A stretch of 64,000 bases of DNA from a virus: positions 124,001 to 188,000 of the IMG/VR virus record IMGVR_UViG_3300025364_000003. One strand, 5' to 3'. The translations under genes were made by a program, and so were the position numbers. The notes under the pieces are model-generated. The model made no database searches. It was not told where the DNA came from and saw only the letters and a list, made by a program, of their open reading frames with translations. Shown here one piece after another: positions 33,868 through 40,923 of this stretch; position 1 is the stretch's first letter; each line of letters begins with the position of its first letter.

Positions 33868-34121
33868 TGGCTGACTACGAAGGTATAGACACAACTGATT
33901 ATGAAGCTGAAGTATTTCAAGCTTATTCTTCGCAACCAGTTAGCTTAAGAAAACGTGACATTTGGGTGGCCGCAGAAACAGCAAGGCAGCCAACTACTAC
34001 GACAGGTGCTAACGTTGTTAGACTATTTCGTGGGATAGTCGGAGGACAATTTGTATTTAGCACAGGTAGTCCTCCGACAGGGGCAACAGACGTCGTTGTA
34101 ATTACTGAGGTTATAGAATAA
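33867..34121 (+). CDS. hypothetical protein, 84 aa
   Basis: Small protein between paralogues 2 and 3 starting MADYEGIDTTDYEAEVFQAY and ending in a beta-like 'ATDVVVITEVIE'. Its ATG overlaps the upstream stop and it ends two bases before the next gene. Its position suggests that it is part of the same appendage. The 3' half contains two overlapping inverted repeats (34021-34040 and 34038-34078). Confidence 0.65.
   Translation: MADYEGIDTTDYEAEVFQAYSSQPVSLRKRDIWVAAETARQPTTTTGANVVRLFRGIVGGQFVFSTGSPPTGATDVVVITEVIE
34038..34078. repeat. inverted repeat GTCGGAGGAC...GTCCTCCGAC
   Basis: A perfect 10-bp stem with a 21-base loop inside the 84-residue gene. Its left arm shares three bases with a second hairpin (GACTAT 34021-34026 with ATAGTC 34035-34040), so the two structures are mutually exclusive. 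Confidence 0.55.
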
Positions 34122-34123
34122 AC

Positions 34124-35386
34124 ATGGCCGGAACAATCAAAGGAAGGTTGCTTGTATCTTTGTCTAGTAGCGGAGCTGGCGCTGATCAGAAAAACATCGC
34201 CTTATTTTACCGCTCTGTTTATGATTTTCTTAAGGTTCAAGTTGAAACAGAAGGCTATGTTACAGAAATAGCCAATGGCGGAAGCAGCGGAAGTAATATT
34301 AGCCCAGGAGCCTTTTCTGTTTGGCGTTGGAATACCAGTTCTAACAGAAATTGGGAATGGTACATGCTTATTCAGTTTACTTCTGGAAGCACTGTACCTT
34401 CAAGTCGTTTGCCAGTTAATATTGAAGGTTTCGGTAGCACATTTAACAACATGGGTTTTGGCGCCGCTGTTGGCATAAATCACATATCTGGTAGTTATAC
34501 ATTCTTTAATCCATGGAATGGAACTACTGGTTCTTTTGGCTCTGACAGTAAAGGCAACCCTGTTTGGGGTACGACCGCTTCAAATCCTTTGGCAGACGTA
34601 CATCTTTCTGTTATGCCGAGGAGCAATATTAGTGGTAGTAGGATTATCAGTAACGCAGGAGCAACTACCTTTTGGGACGAACGTTCTGATTTAGCTGGAT
34701 TTGCGAGTGGCTTTACGGGTCAGTACAACAATGGACTGATGTTAAACATGTTTGCTGACGAAGACAGCATCATGGTTTTGGTAAAAGATGATGATTCAAA
34801 CGATCACGGTCATATATACATTGGCCCATATGATCCGCTACCAAGTTTGTCTGCTTCAGTTCCCGCCCCACTGATGATGTATAGGAAACTTTGGGCAGAG
34901 TCTAGTGACTTATTTGACAACAGTGACACTATTTGGAGCAATATAAGAGCTGGAACAGCATGTACTGTTTTCCCAATGAGCAACACTCTATCAAGCTCAG
35001 AGCTTTTCCTCCCAACTTGTGGGATAATGCCCACCTTTGCCCCCTTGTTTGGAACTATTCAGCCGAACAAGCAAGCTCAAATTGCTTTGAATACCACTTC
35101 AAGCTTTTATGAGTCAACACCAATTTTTATTCATAGACTCGAACGTCCATTTGGAATGGTTGGTATGTTTAGAAGTCAATTGTTGCGCCTTATTTCTGGG
35201 GTGGGAGGGGATACTTTTCGGTATGCCACTAGTAATAGTGGTTCCAGTGCGCTAAGAAGAGCATTTTTTCCCGTTGATAACATAAGTGAGGAAGCTGGCA
35301 CATATTCGACACCTTGGTCGGGCTCATTGTTGCCCAACACTGGGTCAGGTGTTTTTACAACCATTTCTGGCGGATTCATATTTTAG
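34124..35386 (+). CDS. fibre-cluster paralogue 3 of 3, 420 aa
   Basis: Begins MAGTIKGRLLVSLSSSGAGA and shares 'WRWNTSSNRNWEWYMLIQ' and 'NPWNGTTGSFGSDSKGNPVW' with paralogues 1 and 2, but is more diverged in the helix (FYRSVYDFLKVQVETEGYVT) and throughout the C-terminal half. It is likely an older duplicate that took a different ligand or position. It is convergent with the matrixin gene, with one base between the stops. Confidence 0.7.
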   Translation: MAGTIKGRLLVSLSSSGAGADQKNIALFYRSVYDFLKVQVETEGYVTEIANGGSSGSNISPGAFSVWRWNTSSNRNWEWYMLIQFTSGSTVPSSRLPVNIEGFGSTFNNMGFGAAVGINHISGSYTFFNPWNGTTGSFGSDSKGNPVWGTTASNPLADVHLSVMPRSNISGSRIISNAGATTFWDERSDLAGFASGFTGQYNNGLMLNMFADEDSIMVLVKDDDSNDHGHIYIGPYDPLPSLSASVPAPLMMYRKLWAESSDLFDNSDTIWSNIRAGTACTVFPMSNTLSSSELFLPTCGIMPTFAPLFGTIQPNKQAQIALNTTSSFYESTPIFIHRLERPFGMVGMFRSQLLRLISGVGGDTFRYATSNSGSSALRRAFFPVDNISEEAGTYSTPWSGSLLPNTGSGVFTTISGGFIF

Positions 35387-35387
35387 T

Positions 35388-36047
35388 TTATAAATTGAAA
35401 ATAATGAACGGTTCTGGCCTGGGTCCTAGCACCATCATTCTTACATGTTCTATGTCTTCTTCAGTAATTGAACCTCTTCGTCCATTGTTGTGAGGATACA
35501 TCACTGACTGAATTTCTCTATCATGATGCAGTCCAAGTGCATGACCAAATTCATGTATAGCGGTACTTAAAACCCTGTCGTCGGGTATTCCAACGTGTAG
35601 TTGAATTTTGCTTCTTGCAATTGACATTTTTATTCCAAAAAAATCATGTCGAAAATAACGATGAGCCAAACCAAAAAGTTGGTAACCACATTCATTTTGC
35701 GGTAGCGGTTCTTCATTTATCCAAATTGTATTTTCTTCCATTGTTTCCATTGGAACACTTTCTTCATACGAAAATATATTTAATTCGGTTTCTCGATTCC
35801 AGGTTGCAATGGCCTGTTGCACAACTCTTTTTCGTTTTTCTCTCATAGAATAATCAACAATGACTCGTATTGGGAAAGCTTCTTGATTCCATAAAACTGG
35901 TTGTCCGAAGTCGTTTTCAATGACATTGGCAAAATCAGCAGATGGCACATTATGATTTTCATTGCAGTGCGAAGGTGTCGTTTCGGCATGTGTCGGAACG
36001 CAACCAGATGCTAAAGCAATAAATAAAAATGCAAAGTTTTTCAACAT
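35388..36047 (-). CDS. matrixin-type metzincin protease, lipoprotein
   Basis: A 219-residue protein from the ATG at 36047 (a TTG would add 12 residues). It has a lipoprotein signal peptide (MLKNFAFLFIALASGC, lipobox L-A-S-G-C) and, near the C-terminus, 'AIHEFGHALGLHHDRE', the complete metzincin zinc motif HExxHxxGxxH, followed by the Met-turn 'SVMYP'. The family cleaves proteins outside the cytoplasm. In a phage, an exported lipid-anchored protease could alter the host envelope or exclude other phages; this is inference. It is an isolated minus-strand gene between + structural genes, consistent with a moron. Confidence 0.9.
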   Translation of the reverse strand: MLKNFAFLFIALASGCVPTHAETTPSHCNENHNVPSADFANVIENDFGQPVLWNQEAFPIRVIVDYSMREKRKRVVQQAIATWNRETELNIFSYEESVPMETMEENTIWINEEPLPQNECGYQLFGLAHRYFRHDFFGIKMSIARSKIQLHVGIPDDRVLSTAIHEFGHALGLHHDREIQSVMYPHNNGRRGSITEEDIEHVRMMVLGPRPEPFIIFNL

Positions 36048-36066
36048 GTTCTTAAATATATAAAAC

Positions 36067-36074
36067 CTACTTAA
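36067..36074 (+). promoter_or_regulatory. CTACTTAA junction motif
   Basis: Its last base is the A of the ATG at 36074. Found in the 26-base divergent gap between the matrixin and the multidomain ART-like gene. If the motif were a -10-type element the first start codon would be too close, so either the start is further in or the motif has another role. Confidence 0.25.
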
Positions 36075-38617
36075 TGAAAGCAATGTCTTCCAAGAACAAA
36101 AATAATAATTGGGAAAAGCAATTCCGTGAACTTGAAAAAAGGGCGGTTAGACATGAACAAATTTTACAAGAGGCTGGTTATGCTGGAGGCCCGAGTTCCG
36201 TTGATGGGTCTGCAACTTTCAGGGGAGGCCCATACGGTTTTGGAGGCGTAAATCAACTGGCTGCTGGTTTGTCTGAGCCGGTAAAGAAGTTGAAAAAACA
36301 AAGAGATGAGGAAGCGGTTTATAACATTGCAAGCCAACAAAGAATAAATCGTGGGTACCCGGCACCACAATCCGTCACAGGATTTCCCGGTGGTGAATCT
36401 AATTCCGGCATTCGCTCTGGACAGCATTTCCCCACAGAAATTGAACCAATAGCAGTTTCTTCCGACGACCTTTCAAAAATGGCTGCTGACGAAGATCCAA
36501 CAGATGACTATTTTGGCTTTGATGATGATGAATTAGAAGACATGAAAGATAGGTCAGACAGAGGGCTGAAAGAATTTGGAGTATCAGGTGCTCAAGGAGC
36601 TATGAGAGGTGTTCCTTCAGACAAGAATTATCGTGACCTTCCTGGGTGGCCACGTCACAATTCGCTTGAGAAACCCGGCAACTTCGTTCCAGAAATTGAA
36701 GGAGACGAAGATGGGGATGGCGAAGAAGATGACTACTTGACCGATGAGGAATACGTCAATGACGTGCTGCGTTTGAATGGCATGGGGGTTAAACCCGGTC
36801 ATCTCAAAAAATTGTTTGGTCAGGGTGGGCTTGAGGAATCAGCTCTCTATGAGCGCACGCTTTATCATGGAACTGTGATTGATCACAAGGACAGCATAGA
36901 GCAGTATGGCCTCACGGGTGAACTTGGAGACTGGGTAAAAGATGCTTACGGTTTGGAACTGGATGAAGAAGACTGGGAAGAACAACTTGGTGGTATAACT
37001 TTCGCTGCTCAAAAGAGCGACATGAGCATGGCTGTTGGAGCGATGCGTTTTCACATTGGCAAGAAGCTGGGAAAGTCACTGAGGGATGTAACAATTGAAG
37101 ATATTCGTCGCTGGGGTATGTTGGTTGTCATAAAAGATGTCGAAGAAGAAGACGATTCATATGGCGACGGGTGGAAACAGCGTCCACCACATGGGCAAGA
37201 AGGCTATTATGATGAATATCCTGTTTCTGTAGAGCCTGGTGATTGGTTTACTAAAGAACAAGTGTACATCGATCATGTTCTTACAGGTGGTAAACTAATT
37301 GACTTCCTTCGTCGACATGGAGCACTCAGACATGTTACTTCGCAAGTAAAAGAAGACAAAGAAGCAGCTGCACGAAGAGAGTTGATCAAACTTGCAGTTG
37401 CTTATCATGATCCCAAGTATCGGGATGATATTGTAAATAAAGTAAAGCAGCTGTCTGGGAAAATGCTGCAAAAGCAACTTGAAAACTACAGAGATATTGA
37501 AGAAGCACATGAAACCATTGCTCAAAAGAGAGCGCAAAGATACGGCGGGACTGCGCAAAAGCAGCGAGGACAACAGCTAAAATTTGATTTTGGGGAAGCG
37601 CTAAGTTTGAAAAATGTATTTCTAGAAACGTATGTTGCTCCCCCCTATGGTCCAGAACCCGACAAAGGAACAGAGCATTACAAGCGTGGGAATTGGGAAG
37701 AAACTCCAATAGGAGATGATTGGCTTATTAATCCAGTCGATCATTCTGGTGGTCATGCTGAAATGCCAGCAGCAAAACATAGTCCTGGCAGACAAGCTTA
37801 TGGACAAATAGGTTCTCCTAAAGACTTTGTACCTGAAGACTGGGAGCAGAGACATTCCAAAACAAAAGAGGAACCAATGGATCCAGAAGAACTGAAAAAA
37901 TTTATCGAATCTGTTGTTAAGGAAGCAATCAGAGAAGAAAGAGTGAACGAAGAAGACTTGGTTGAAGGTTCGAAAAATGAACCAACCAATCCAGAACTTT
38001 GGTCTAGGGCAAAAGTAGCAGCAAAGCGTAAGTATGATGTATATCCGAGCGCTTATGCTAACGCTTACGCTAGTAAATGGTATAAAGACAAAGGTGGTGG
38101 CTGGCGCAAAAAGAAAAAACCCAAGAAAGAATCTCTTGAGAATATCATTCGAAATCTCGTTAAAGAAGAAATGGGCGTTCAAGAAAAAGTTCACAAAGAT
38201 AGCGGTCTTGGAAAATGGTTTGGAGAAAAGTGGGTTGATATCTCCAGAAAGAAAAAAAGCGGTGGACATCCTGAATGTGGCGCCTCGGCTGACAAGGGTA
38301 AAAGAAAAAGTGATAGTTCAAAAGCATACCCAAAGTGCGTGAAGAAGTCAAAGGCGCAATCCATGACCAAAAAGGAAAAAGAAAGTGCTACTCGCCGTAA
38401 AAGAGCAAAGCCTAACAAACCTGGAAAGCCTGACAACACAGCCACAGACAAGACAAAAAAAGAAGCATACACTGGCATTGACGACAAAACAGGTCGTGGA
38501 GAACCAAAAGGTGGCAGTAAGGCTTTTCAAAAAAGTCGTAAAAAAGTTTTTGACTACGATGAAGAACACAAACCCAAGGGAATTGAGGATTTGAAAAATT
38601 ATCACATGGATGATTAA
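36074..38617 (+). CDS. multidomain virion protein: ART-like domain, two internal tags, DUF5872-type C-terminus
   Basis: This 847-residue protein has an acidic N-terminal third, an ADP-ribosyltransferase-like core near residues 258-420 ('TLYHGTVIDHKDSIEQYGL', 'GGITFAAQKSDMSMAVGAMR' and an 'EYPVSVEPGDWF' strand with a candidate Glu), a helical region, then two copies of the shared tag placed internally ('LKKFIESVVKEAIREE' near 610 and 'LENIIRNLVKEEMG' near 685). Between them lies 'LWSRAKVAAKRKYDVYPSAY', a segment seen in marine phage proteins. The end is a Lys-rich DUF5872-type region ('WFGEKWVDISRKKKSGGH', 'YPKCVKKSKAQSM'). Tags before each domain suggest proteolytic separation in the capsid. 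The ART catalytic triad is not proven. Confidence 0.75.
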   Translation: MKAMSSKNKNNNWEKQFRELEKRAVRHEQILQEAGYAGGPSSVDGSATFRGGPYGFGGVNQLAAGLSEPVKKLKKQRDEEAVYNIASQQRINRGYPAPQSVTGFPGGESNSGIRSGQHFPTEIEPIAVSSDDLSKMAADEDPTDDYFGFDDDELEDMKDRSDRGLKEFGVSGAQGAMRGVPSDKNYRDLPGWPRHNSLEKPGNFVPEIEGDEDGDGEEDDYLTDEEYVNDVLRLNGMGVKPGHLKKLFGQGGLEESALYERTLYHGTVIDHKDSIEQYGLTGELGDWVKDAYGLELDEEDWEEQLGGITFAAQKSDMSMAVGAMRFHIGKKLGKSLRDVTIEDIRRWGMLVVIKDVEEEDDSYGDGWKQRPPHGQEGYYDEYPVSVEPGDWFTKEQVYIDHVLTGGKLIDFLRRHGALRHVTSQVKEDKEAAARRELIKLAVAYHDPKYRDDIVNKVKQLSGKMLQKQLENYRDIEEAHETIAQKRAQRYGGTAQKQRGQQLKFDFGEALSLKNVFLETYVAPPYGPEPDKGTEHYKRGNWEETPIGDDWLINPVDHSGGHAEMPAAKHSPGRQAYGQIGSPKDFVPEDWEQRHSKTKEEPMDPEELKKFIESVVKEAIREERVNEEDLVEGSKNEPTNPELWSRAKVAAKRKYDVYPSAYANAYASKWYKDKGGGWRKKKKPKKESLENIIRNLVKEEMGVQEKVHKDSGLGKWFGEKWVDISRKKKSGGHPECGASADKGKRKSDSSKAYPKCVKKSKAQSMTKKEKESATRRKRAKPNKPGKPDNTATDKTKKEAYTGIDDKTGRGEPKGGSKAFQKSRKKVFDYDEEHKPKGIEDLKNYHMDD

Positions 38618-38668
38618 AAAGTTAATCGCAAGATGTTGACAGTCTTCACTGAGTGTTTACCTTACAGC

Positions 38669-38684
38669 TGTCACAAGAGTGACA
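38669..38684. promoter_or_regulatory. inverted repeat upstream of hsp20
   Basis: TGTCAC-AAGA-GTGACA, a perfect 6-bp inverted repeat 21 bases upstream of the Hsp20 start, could be an operator or an RNA thermosensor-like hairpin. A TTGACA lies 29-34 bases further upstream without a convincing partner -10. Confidence 0.4.
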
Positions 38685-38705
38685 ACATTTTTAGGAGGAA
38701 ACATT

Positions 38706-39134
38706 ATGGGACTTTTAGCAAGAAAAAACCTTAATTCTGTTAACCCAATTTTTAATGATAGCTTTTTTGATGATTTCTTTAGAGATCCTTGGGGTGTTTC
38801 CCTTGCTCGCCCCAACTATTCAAACGTTGCTCGATACCCAATTAGGCGTCTAAGAACTGACAATGGAACGTTTAAAGTAGAATTTGATGTTCCAGGCGCC
38901 GGAAAAGATGACATCGAAATTCATTATGATGAAGAAACTGGTATTCTCACCGTCTCCTCTAAGACAGAGGAAAATTCCAAAGAGTTGGAAACGAGTCGCA
39001 CATTTAGCTACCAAGTTTCGGCCTATGATCTAGATACCGAAACCATAGAAGCTACCTGCGACAAAGGAATATTGACTATAATAGGCAAGCCTATAACAAA
39101 GCAGCTGACCCGAAAGCGAATTGAGATCAAGTAA
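38706..39134 (+). CDS. small heat shock protein (Hsp20/alpha-crystallin)
   Basis: A 142-residue protein, started at the ATG preceded by AGGAGG. The alpha-crystallin domain covers residues 45-135: 'FKVEFDVPGAGKDDIEIHYD', 'GILTVSSKTEEN', 'FSYQVSAYDLDTETIEATCD', 'KGILTIIGKP', with the final G-x-L motif and a C-terminal I-x-I-like tail. Holdase chaperones of this type are common in large myophages. With the GroEL-like protein at 21543, it forms a phage chaperone set. A strong bidirectional terminator follows. Confidence 0.93.
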   Translation: MGLLARKNLNSVNPIFNDSFFDDFFRDPWGVSLARPNYSNVARYPIRRLRTDNGTFKVEFDVPGAGKDDIEIHYDEETGILTVSSKTEENSKELETSRTFSYQVSAYDLDTETIEATCDKGILTIIGKPITKQLTRKRIEIK

Positions 39135-39166
39135 AAAAAAGCCCCCGATTACGGGGGCTTTTTTTA
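39134..39166. terminator. bidirectional Rho-independent terminator
   Basis: A-rich arm, GCCCCCG-ATTA-CGGGGGC stem, T-rich arm. It lies between the Hsp20 gene (+) and the convergent gene at 39191 (-) and can act for both strands. Confidence 0.92.
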
Positions 39167-39190
39167 TTTATACACCTGTCTCTGTTGTGA

Positions 39191-39691
39191 TTACCAGTTG
39201 ATTTTGAAAGACTGCCAACCTCTGTTAGGAACACGAGCTGGCTTTGACTTTTCATTTAAGCCAAGAACTGCCTTCTCTTCCTCGGTTAGCTTTGCAAGGG
39301 CATTTTTCCTGAGCTTTTCTTTTCTTTCTTTTTCGGCTCTAATCTTAGCCTGGCGTTCTTTTTCAGCTTTCTCTTTTGCTCTCTTTTCGGCTGTAGTGTC
39401 AAGTTCAGCTAGCTTTATGATCCGAAACCCAAACTTTCCTTCTTTTTTCAATTTTTTCAGACGGTTGTAAACCCCTTTTTCAACATCTTTGACAAAAGGG
39501 TCGCCATATGGTCGAGAATAACATTCGGGAGTTACACCAGAAGGGTTTCTCCTTCTCACTTCTGCCCAGTAATTTTCGACGAAAGTTTTAGAATCATCAA
39601 CTGAAAGATGAACGGTATAGCCATCAGGGCGCTGCCCCCATCCACTTTCAGACTCAAGCCATTCTTGAAGAACAACGGGGAAAGTAGTCAT
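39191..39691 (-). CDS. hypothetical protein with basic coiled coil, 166 aa
   Basis: The N-terminal 90 residues look globular (WLESESGWGQRPDGYTVHLS; PYGDPFVKDVEKGVYNRLKK). Residues 95-135 form a Lys/Glu/Ala-rich helix (EKRAKEKAEKERQAKIRAEK), probably a coiled coil. The C-terminus 'NRGWQSFKINW' is unlike the rest. No family identified. Confidence 0.65.
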   Translation of the reverse strand: MTTFPVVLQEWLESESGWGQRPDGYTVHLSVDDSKTFVENYWAEVRRRNPSGVTPECYSRPYGDPFVKDVEKGVYNRLKKLKKEGKFGFRIIKLAELDTTAEKRAKEKAEKERQAKIRAEKERKEKLRKNALAKLTEEEKAVLGLNEKSKPARVPNRGWQSFKINW

Positions 39692-39711
39692 ATCTGCCTC
39701 CTAATTTTAGT

Positions 39712-40038
39712 TTAGCTGCACCAGACAGGTCTGTAAACTACTCGAAACCATTTCTTAAATTCTTTTAGCGTTGCTTCAACATAAATGTACTCTTCTTTAA
39801 GAATTTTGAATCTGAAATGATCACGTCCACGTCGTGACGGCTGAACATCCAAATACATAAACAACTCCCCCTTTAAAAGGGCCGCTTCTTTTCCAGAACC
39901 AAGCTCTACTCCAATTAGGTCGTTTTCTATTTGAATCAACGCACCTGGACTTAATAGCAACGGGTCACGCACTGGCAAAAGAAAACAATCCACAAATATA
40001 ACTATTTCTTTAGATGTGAACCAATTATATATCAACAT
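39712..40038 (-). CDS. hypothetical protein, 108 aa
   Basis: Started at the ATG at 40038, which gives MLIYNWFTSKEIVIFVDCFL; a start at 40095 would add 19 residues in a low-quality stretch. It is mostly beta, with a conserved-looking 'IENDLIGVELGSGKEA' and 'WFRVVYRPVWCS' end. Minus-strand, probably cotranscribed with the gene at 39191. Not recognised. Confidence 0.55.
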   Translation of the reverse strand: MLIYNWFTSKEIVIFVDCFLLPVRDPLLLSPGALIQIENDLIGVELGSGKEAALLKGELFMYLDVQPSRRGRDHFRFKILKEEYIYVEATLKEFKKWFRVVYRPVWCS

Positions 40039-40098
40039 AAGTGATAAATTGAGATGATTGTTTCTCAAGCTATTACAAACTAACATTAGGAGCAATTA

Positions 40099-40617
40099 AT
40101 GGAAGATTGGGAAAAAAAATATTGGGCACAAAAAATGCAACAGCTCCAAAAAAATCCTCAGGAACTACCACATCATGAGCCGGCACACATAGCTCAAGAT
40201 AGACAAAGGGCGCAACAAGCTGGAAATCATTGGAGAGAAATTGATCCTCTTACGGCCATGTATGCTAATCAACAGGGCATGACGTCTAGGGGAATGGGTC
40301 CTCAGGTGCAAGTTGTTCATTTACGTGAAGGGGTAGTCTACTACAAGAAAGTAGATGTAGAAGGATTTGGCACTACAATGCCAATGGTTCGCTCATGTGG
40401 ACCAGCAGTAGGCGTTGTTGGAAGGGAATTTGAAATGCGCCAAGAATGTCATTGTTATCTTATTGACAATCTTGAAGTTGTTGATCTTGGAAATGTAAAC
40501 CCACAAAAGATGTTAAAATTAGTTGAGGTTCGGGCACCATTCATTGGAACTATTTTGGTTGAAAGTAGTGCAGTTGTTGCACCTGGAGACAGGGGACCAA
40601 AAATTCTCAAAGGATAA
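40099..40617 (+). CDS. hypothetical protein, 172 aa
   Basis: Begins MEDWEKKYWAQKMQQLQKNP, with AGGAG upstream. The first 60 residues are polar and Gln/His-rich; the C-terminal 100 residues look globular and beta-rich (VQVVHLREGVVYYKKVDVEG, APFIGTILVESSAVVAPGDR). No motif identified. Confidence 0.65.
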   Translation: MEDWEKKYWAQKMQQLQKNPQELPHHEPAHIAQDRQRAQQAGNHWREIDPLTAMYANQQGMTSRGMGPQVQVVHLREGVVYYKKVDVEGFGTTMPMVRSCGPAVGVVGREFEMRQECHCYLIDNLEVVDLGNVNPQKMLKLVEVRAPFIGTILVESSAVVAPGDRGPKILKG

Positions 40618-40753
40618 CAAGGATTATGTCTATCTTTCGTATCTGATGTGAAGTCAAGCTCCGGAAACATCATTATAGAGTAAAAGAAGCACTGTTCCTT
40701 GCGAGTGAAATTCGTTGGGAGAATATAGAACGTTGGTCAATTTGAAGTTGTAT

Positions 40754-40767
40754 GTATTTGCAAATAC
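40754..40767. promoter_or_regulatory. 14-bp perfect palindrome
   Basis: GTATTTG followed directly by CAAATAC with no spacer, inside the 306-base non-coding gap and 156 bases upstream of the fibre gene at 40924. It has the form of a dimeric repressor operator. Confidence 0.45.
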
Positions 40768-40889
40768 AAATAAGTGATGTCTTTTAATAAAAATCCCGGA
40801 TTGTCTCTATAGAATACAAGATCCATTTTTGGCTGTAAACCAAATAATATCAAGAAAGACCGACAATAATCCTGCAAAATTTGAGATTA

Positions 40890-40897
40890 CTACTTAT
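40890..40897 (+). promoter_or_regulatory. CTACTTAT junction motif
   Basis: Lies 26 bases before the start at 40924, at the end of the 306-base gap. One of the CTAYTTA set. Confidence 0.35.
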
Positions 40898-40923
40898 GCT
40901 TAAGTTTACCAGGACCGGAACCA

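Larger units (their letters stand above)
40618..40923. other. 306-base intergenic region with a palindrome
   Basis: The only sizeable gap in the window without a convincing gene. It contains a perfect 14-bp palindrome (GTATTTGCAAATAC, 40754-40767), no ORF longer than a few codons with a ribosome binding site, and no cloverleaf that I could fold by eye. A CTACTTAT motif lies 26 bases before the next gene. A promoter/operator region or a small RNA is possible. Confidence 0.5.

Noticed and set aside
37622-38269. 215-codon minus-strand frame rich in Phe and Ser
   Set aside because: Shadow of the Lys-rich C-terminal coding region at 36074-38617 (AAA/AAG read backwards gives Phe/Leu); not a membrane protein gene.
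38034-38605. Several overlapping + and minus frames under the DUF5872-type end
   Set aside because: All are alternate-frame readings of a low-complexity Lys-rich region; none has a start with a ribosome binding site.
38635-38665. Sigma70-like promoter before hsp20
   Set aside because: TTGACA is present but the sequence 17 bases downstream (ACCTTA) is a poor -10, so I did not call a promoter.
40618-40923. tRNA or other structured RNA gene in the long gap
   Set aside because: I looked for a T-loop GTTCGA-type sequence with matching acceptor arms and found none; only a DNA palindrome remains.
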